NCBI GenBank assembly: GCA_006384855.1
Contig: VCJN01001903.1
Location: forward strand, 1-64,000
Direction: 5' to 3'
Length of the DNA stretch: 64,000 bases
From: Tetraselmis striata
Lineage: Eukaryota; Chlorophyta; Chlorodendrophyceae; Chlorodendrales; Chlorodendraceae
The notes under the pieces: generated by a model
What the model was told of the DNA's origin: nothing
The model's input: the letters and a program-made list of their open reading frames with translations, nothing else
Databases searched by the model: none
Shown: one piece after another, positions 58,400-64,000 of the stretch
Numbering within the stretch: position 1 is the stretch's first letter
How the letters are laid out: the number at the start of each line of letters is the position of its first letter
Program-made: the position numbers and the translations under genes

Positions 58400-61300
58400 T
58401 TGAGCTTGGTTTCGGAGCCACCGCGCGTCGCTTCCGGTCGGCCCACCAAGACATTCCGCACCAATGGGACACTCATTTGCATCGCTCTCTCCCGATGGGG
58501 CTGTTGCATGCCGCAAGTGGCTGGCCCGCGCCGTTGGCGTCCCGCGGGAACCATTTCATCACTTCTCGGGAACCATTTCATCAAGTTGCTTGTGCTTTGC
58601 AATGGAGAATCGCTTCCGCTCCACCCACCAGCACATGCGCACCGATGGGTCACTCATTTACATCATCACCGGTGTGCTGTTGTTATGCGTGCATGTCGCT
58701 CGTGGCTTGCCCGCATCACTAAAGGCGTCCCGCGGGAACCATTTCATCACATCCCGGGTACCATTTCATCAAGTTGCTTGAGTTTGGTTTCGGAGCCACC
58801 GCGCGTCGCTTCCGGTCGGCCCACCAAGACATTCCGCACCAATGGGACACTCATTTGCATCGCCAATTGCTGATGGGGCTGTTGCATGCCGCAAGTGGCT
58901 GGCCCGCACCGTTGGCGTCCCGCGGGAACCATTTCATCACTTCTCAGGAACCATTTCATCAAGTTGCTTGTGCTTTGTAATGAAGAATCGCTTCCGCTCC
59001 ACCCACCAGCACATGCGCACCGATGGGTCACTCATTTACATCGCCGGTGTGCTGTTGTTATGCGTGCATGTCGCTCGTGGCTTGCCCGCATCACTAAAGG
59101 CGTCCCGCGGGAACCATTTCATCATATCCCGGGTACCATTTCATCAATAACTTGCTTGAGTTTGGTTTCGGAGCCACCGCGCGTCGCTTCCGGTCGGCCC
59201 ACCAAGACATTCCGCACCAATGGGACACTCATTTGCATCGCCAATTGCTGATGGGGCTGTAGCATGCCGCAAGTGGCTGGCCCGCACCGTTGGCGTCCCG
59301 CGGGAACCATTTCATCACTTCTCAGGAACCATTTCATCAAGTTGCTTGTGCTTTGTAATGAAGAATCGCTTCCGCTCCACCCACCAGCACATGCGCACCG
59401 ATGGGTCACTCATTTACATCGCCGGTGTGCTGTTGTTATGCGTGCATGGCGCTCGTGGCTTGCCCGCATCACTAAAGGCGTCCCGCGGGAACCATTTCAT
59501 CATATCCCGGGTACCATTTCATCAATAACTTGCTTGAGTTTGGTTTCGGAGCCACCGCGCGTCGCTTCCGGTCGGCCTACCAGGACATTCCGCACCAATG
59601 GGACACTTATATGCATAGCCCTTCGCTGATGGGGCTGTTGCATGCCGCAAGTGGCTGGCCCGCACCGGTGGCGTCCCGCGGGAACCATTTCATCACATCC
59701 CGGGAACCATTTCATCAAGTTGCTTGTGCTTTGTAATGGAGAATCGCTTCCGCTCCACCCACCAGCACATGCGCACCGATGGGTCACTCATTTACATCAT
59801 CACCGGTGTGCTGTTGTTATGCGTGCATGTCGCTCGTGGCTTGCCCGCATCACTAAAGGCGTCCCGCGGGAACCATTTCATCACATCCCGGGTACCATTT
59901 CATCAAGTTGCTTGAGTTTGGTTTCGGAGCCACCGCGCGTCGCTTCCGGTCGGCCCACCAAGACATTCCGCACCAATGGGACACTCATTTGCATCGCCAA
60001 TTGCTGATGGGGCTGTTGCATGCCGCAAGTGGCTGGCCCGCACCGTTGGCGTCCCGCGGGAACCATTTCATCACTTCTCAGGAACCATTTCATCAAGTTG
60101 CTTGTGCTTTGTAATGAAGAATCGCTTCCGCTCCACCCACCAGCACATGCGCACCGATGGGTCACTCATTTACATCGCCGGTGTGCTGTTGTTATGCGTG
60201 CATGTCGCTCGTGGCTTGCCCGCATCACTAAAGGCGTCCCGCGGGAACCATTTCATCATATCCCGGGTACCATTTCATCAATAACTTGCTTGAGTTTGGT
60301 TTCGGAGCCACCGCGCGTCGCTTCCGGTCGGCCCACCAAGACATTCCGCACCAATGGGACACTCATTTGCATCGCCAATTGCTGATGGGGCTGTAGCATG
60401 CCGCAAGTGGCTGGCCCGCACCGTTGGCGTCCCGCGGGAACCATTTCATCACTTCTCAGGAACCATTTCATCAAGTTGCTTGTGCTTTGTAATGAAGAAT
60501 CGCTTCCGCTCCACCCACCAGCACATGCGCACCGATGGGTCACTCATTTACATCGCCGGTGTGCTGTTGTTATGCGTGCATGGCGCTCGTGGCTTGCCCG
60601 CATCACTAAAGGCGTCCCGCGGGAACCATTTCATCATATCCCGGGTACCATTTCATCAATAACTTGCTTGAGTTTGGTTTCGGAGCCACCGCGCGTCGCT
60701 TCCGGTCGGCCTACCAGGACATTCCGCACCAATGGGACACTTATATGCATAGCCCTTCGCTGATGGGGCTGTTGCATGCCGCAAGTGGCTGGCCCGCACC
60801 GGTGGCGTCCCGCGGGAACCATTTCATCACATCCCGGGAACCATTTCATCAAGTTGCTTGTGCTTTGTAATGGAGAATCGCTTCCGCTCCACCCACCAGC
60901 ACATGCGCACCGATGGGTCACTCATTTACATCGCCGGTGTGATATTGTTATGCGTGCATGGCGCTAACTCGTGGCTTGCCCGCATCACTAAAGGCGTCCC
61001 GCGGGAACCATTTCATCACATCCCGGGTACCATTTCATTAGGTTGCTTGAGCTTGGTTTCGGAGCCACCGCGCGTCGCTTCCGGTCGGCCTACCAGGACA
61101 TTCCGCACCAATGGGACACTTATATGCATCGCCCTTTGCTGATGGGGCTGTTGCATGCCGCAAGTGGCCGGCCCGCACCGTTGGCGTCCCGCGGGAACCA
61201 TTTCATCACATCCCGGGTACCATTTCATCAGTAAGTTGCTTGAGCTTGATTTCGGAGCCACCGCGCGTCGCTTCCGGTCGGCCCACCAAGACATTCCGCA

Positions 61301-62570
61301 CCAATGGGACACTCATTTGCATCGCTCTCTCCCGATGGGGCTGTTGCATGCCGCAAGTGGCTGGCCCGCGCCGTTGGCGTCCCGCGGGAACCATTTCATC
61401 ACTTCTCAGGAACCATTTCATCAAGTTGCTTGTGCTTTGTAATGGAGAATCGCTTCCGCTCCACCCACCAGCACATGCGCACCGATGGGTCACTCATTTA
61501 CATCGCCGGTGTGCTGTTGTTATGCGTGCATGGCGCTCGTGGCTTGCCCGCATCACTAAAGGCGTCCCGCGGGAACCATTTCATCACATCCCGGGTACCA
61601 TTTCACTAGGTTGCTTGAGCTTGGTTTCGGAGCCACCGCGCGTCGCTTCCGGTCGGCCTACCAGGACATTCCGCACCAATGGGACACTTATATGCATCGC
61701 CCTTTGCTGATGGGGCTGTTGCATGCCGCAAGTGGCCGGCCCGCACCGTTGGCGTCCCGCGGGAACCATTTCATCACATCCCGGGTACCATTTCATCAGT
61801 AAGTTGCTTGAGCTTGATTTCGGAGCCACCGCGCGTCGCTTCCGGTCGGCCCACCAAGACATTCCGCACCAATGGGACACTCATTTGCATCGCTCTCTCC
61901 CGATGGGGCTGTTGCATGCCGCAAGTGGCTGGCCCGCGCCGTTGGCGTCCCGCGGGAACCATTTCATCACTTCTCAGGAACCATTTCATCAAGTTGCTTG
62001 TGCTTTGTAATGAAGAATCGCTTCCGCTCCACCCACCAGAACATTCGCACCGATGGGTCACTGATTTACATCGCCGGTGTGATATTGTTATGCGTGCATG
62101 GCGCTAACTCGTGGCTTGCCCGCATCACTAAAGGCGTCCCGCGGGAACCATTTCATCACATCCCGGGTACCATTTCATCAATAAGTTGCTTGAGCTTGGT
62201 TTCGGAGCCACCGCGCGTCGCTTCCGGTCGGCCCACCAAGACATTCCGCACCAATGGGACACTCATTTGCATCGCTCTCTCCCGATGGGGCTGTTGCATG
62301 CCGCAAGTGGCTGGCCCGCACCGTTGGCGTCCCGCATGAATCACTTCATCACATCCCGGGAACCATTTCATCAAGTTGCTTGTGCTTTGTAATGAAGAAT
62401 CGCTTCCGCTCCACCCACCAGCACATTCGCACCGATGGGTCACTGATTTACATCGCCGGTGTGATATTGTTATGCGTGCATGGCGCTCGTGGCTTGCCCG
62501 CATCACTAAAGGCGTCCCGCGGGAACAATTTCATCACATCCCGGGTACCATTTCATCAATTTCTTGAGCT
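58400..62570 (+). repeat. Higher-order satellite of two alternating ~190-bp monomers
   Basis: Monomer A (12 copies) starts GGTTTCGGAGCCACCGCGCG at about 58408, 58786, 59164, 59542, 59920, 60298, 60676, 61055, 61248 (GATTTCGG variant), 61624, 61816 and 62199. Monomer B (10 copies) carries CGCTTCCGCTCCACCCACCA. Both end CGTCCCGCGGGAACCATTTC and a second ACCATTTCATCAAGTTGCTT. Most are A-B dimers of 378 bases; in two places A follows A directly. Blocks of 1134 bases (three dimers) are repeated almost exactly. The many overlapping open frames on both strands follow from the period and low stop density, and no real gene is claimed. Confidence 0.95.
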
Positions 62571-63349
62571 TGGTTCGAGTTGCTTCGAAGGCACTCGGAC
62601 AAAGCAGCTAGCCCCACGCGGGATCGAGGTGGGTTGCTGGAATGCACCTCCTGAAGAGAGTCAAACGGCATGACGCGGCGGTGTCGAAGGTTGCCCGCAA
62701 CATCCAATGCATGGGCGTGTCCCGGTGGAAGTGGGTTTCAGGCTTCATGGCATTGCGGTCCTAGCGCTTCACTTTCCCCAAGCGGACTTCCTTCCAAAAC
62801 GCCGAGTTCTTCCCGTACTGCTCTGCATACGACTCCAGCGCTTCCGCCCAGACCATAGCCTACACCCCGACATATGTAGTAAAGATCACATAACCTGACA
62901 CCCCGCATGCGACCACAAACAATGCCAGATAGTATATGTAAGCAACACTTGCTGCAATTTTGAGCTCAAATCGCGACGATCCGTGCCCCCGCATTCATAG
63001 ACGTGGTGTACATTTGTCACGCCATATTCCCACTGTTGATATCACATTGCGCGGCTGGAATATTCAACTGCCTTCTTTGTGGGCGCACAGCGCTATTGGA
63101 TTGCTAAGGCACGGGCGGCGGTGGCTCGGGCGGCGCAGACCTTTACCCATAGTCACCCCACCTTACCCCCTCCCTTATGTTGCCCGCCATGTGTCCGTTG
63201 ATGTGGGTATCGGCCCCCAGCTTGTATCAAACTTACACATCCATGTCATAAATCATTCCGCAACAACAACATTTGCTACGGCATGGCGCACCATTTACTA
63301 CTACCCCAGGCATCGGGCCCCATCGCTATCATCTTCTTCATCAACAACA
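62571..63349. other. Right flank of the satellite
   Basis: Mostly unique sequence with no supported gene, except 62930-63120, which pairs as a diverged inverted copy with 57290-57470. Short open frames have no family. Confidence 0.5.
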
Positions 63350-63686
63350 TGTGTCCACCACGCGCCGCCTCTTCAGTCGTGTCTATATCCACCTGCATGC
63401 CTGCCGCTTTCATTAACCACGACACCACAGCACATGGCCTTGCCTTGTTGCAGCCGCAAGTAACCCAGAACCCATCGGAACTCCAGCGGCAAGGGCGAAC
63501 TGCAAAAAATGCAAGTCCCCAGACAACGCAAGTTGCTTCCAGCAGCCGTGCAGCAATTCTGGATTCCAAGTGTTCAGGCTGCGATGGATGCCCCATCTTA
63601 TGGTTGTCCCCTACCTGGCGCGTAGTCCATAGTGGATCGCATCCGAAATGTCCACAATCATGCTTCATCAGCCACATCCAGTCCAA
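63276..63686 (-). pseudogene. Ankyrin-like repeat remnant in the right arm
   Basis: The reverse copy of the left-arm remnant, but with a longer open stretch: EEAARGGHMLLMKKMIAMGP, then DAWGSSKWCAMP, which extends the ankyrin-like pattern (G.pWd.wtCa) by one more repeat. The rest matches the left copy with a few substitutions. Confidence 0.5.
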
Positions 63687-64000
63687 TACACGGATGTGCC
63701 CCCCTTCCGCAGCACATGCTGGAGGGTAGTCATCGGGTCCCTAGTGTCGATGGGGGCACAATATTCTACGTGTCACAATCACCCAAGCACATCAACATGA
63801 CCCGCTCGCGCAGCTGCAATCACCAAGTGTGAAAGCTCGTGCCCCTTCCAAACGCAATCTCCCTGAAAGTCCCTGCAAGCCCTCCGATAGCAGGGTCGGT
63901 CTTATGGCGTGCGCTCATCTATCCGAGGATGACCCGCCGGCGGGCCATCAGTTAACGCAATAGGCCGCGACTCATCACATCGCCCACCGGACATAGGAGG
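63350..64000 (-). repeat. Right arm of the large inverted repeat (runs off the window)
   Basis: Inverted counterpart of 56190-56850. It is still matching at the last base of the window, so the true arm length is unknown. It carries the same GCGGCCTATTGCGTTAACTG block seen in the GC-rich tandem units left of 56260. Confidence 0.9.

Noticed and set aside
58400-62570. CRISPR array
   Set aside because: The repeats are ~190 bases with no unique spacers, in eukaryotic DNA.
58112-62673. Dozens of overlapping open frames of 60-250 codons on both strands in the satellite
   Set aside because: They repeat with the satellite period, overlap in several frames and lack family resemblance. The open frames follow from the repeat unit.

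Overview
The window is nuclear DNA of a photosynthetic eukaryote, most likely a green alga. A complete, intron-split petC gene (Rieske subunit of the cytochrome b6f complex, with an apparent transit peptide) and a bacterial-type S6 protein of the mitochondrial ribosome point there. Genes are GC-rich and cut by many short GT-AG introns, and the spacers are full of repeats. No CRISPR array, bacterial operon, rRNA or tRNA was recognised. The exact species cannot be read from the sequence.

Layout: 0.5-12 kb (+) is a 24-exon gene for a large TRP-type cation channel with WD40-like and ankyrin-like N-terminal parts. Its introns carry long poly-C runs, five copies of a small inverted-repeat element and a 21-bp minisatellite. 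12-16 kb is a spacer. 16.1-17.5 kb (+) is a sulfotransferase-like gene. 18.6-19.9 kb is a three-copy tandem repeat. 20.0-21.0 kb (-) is a glutathione S-transferase. 24.9-25.7 kb (-) is an intronless secreted protein of unknown function. 26-32.5 kb is a graveyard of broken mobile elements: a tyrosine-recombinase element, a piggyBac fragment, LINE tails and unexplained direct repeats. 33.0-33.6 kb (+) is the mitochondrial ribosomal protein S6 gene. 35.1-40.7 kb (+) is an armadillo-repeat gene whose core is about 24 nearly identical 132-bp repeats, with several frame breaks. At 41.2 kb lies a ghost copy of S6 exon 2. 41.5-44.6 kb (-) is petC. 45.7-54 kb is again mobile-element debris: LINE tails, a retroelement reverse transcriptase fossil and a Ty3/gypsy chromovirus fossil.

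55.2-64 kb is repeat-built. GC-rich tandem units lead into one arm of a large inverted repeat carrying ankyrin-like coding remnants. Then come 508-bp tandem units, a higher-order satellite of two alternating ~190-bp monomers (58.4-62.57 kb), and the opposite arm, which runs off the window end. The genes do not form a pathway; they are independent neighbours. The most interesting structures are the poly-C introns of the channel gene, the homogenised armadillo array bracketed by S6 and its ghost, and the satellite enclosed in an inverted repeat.
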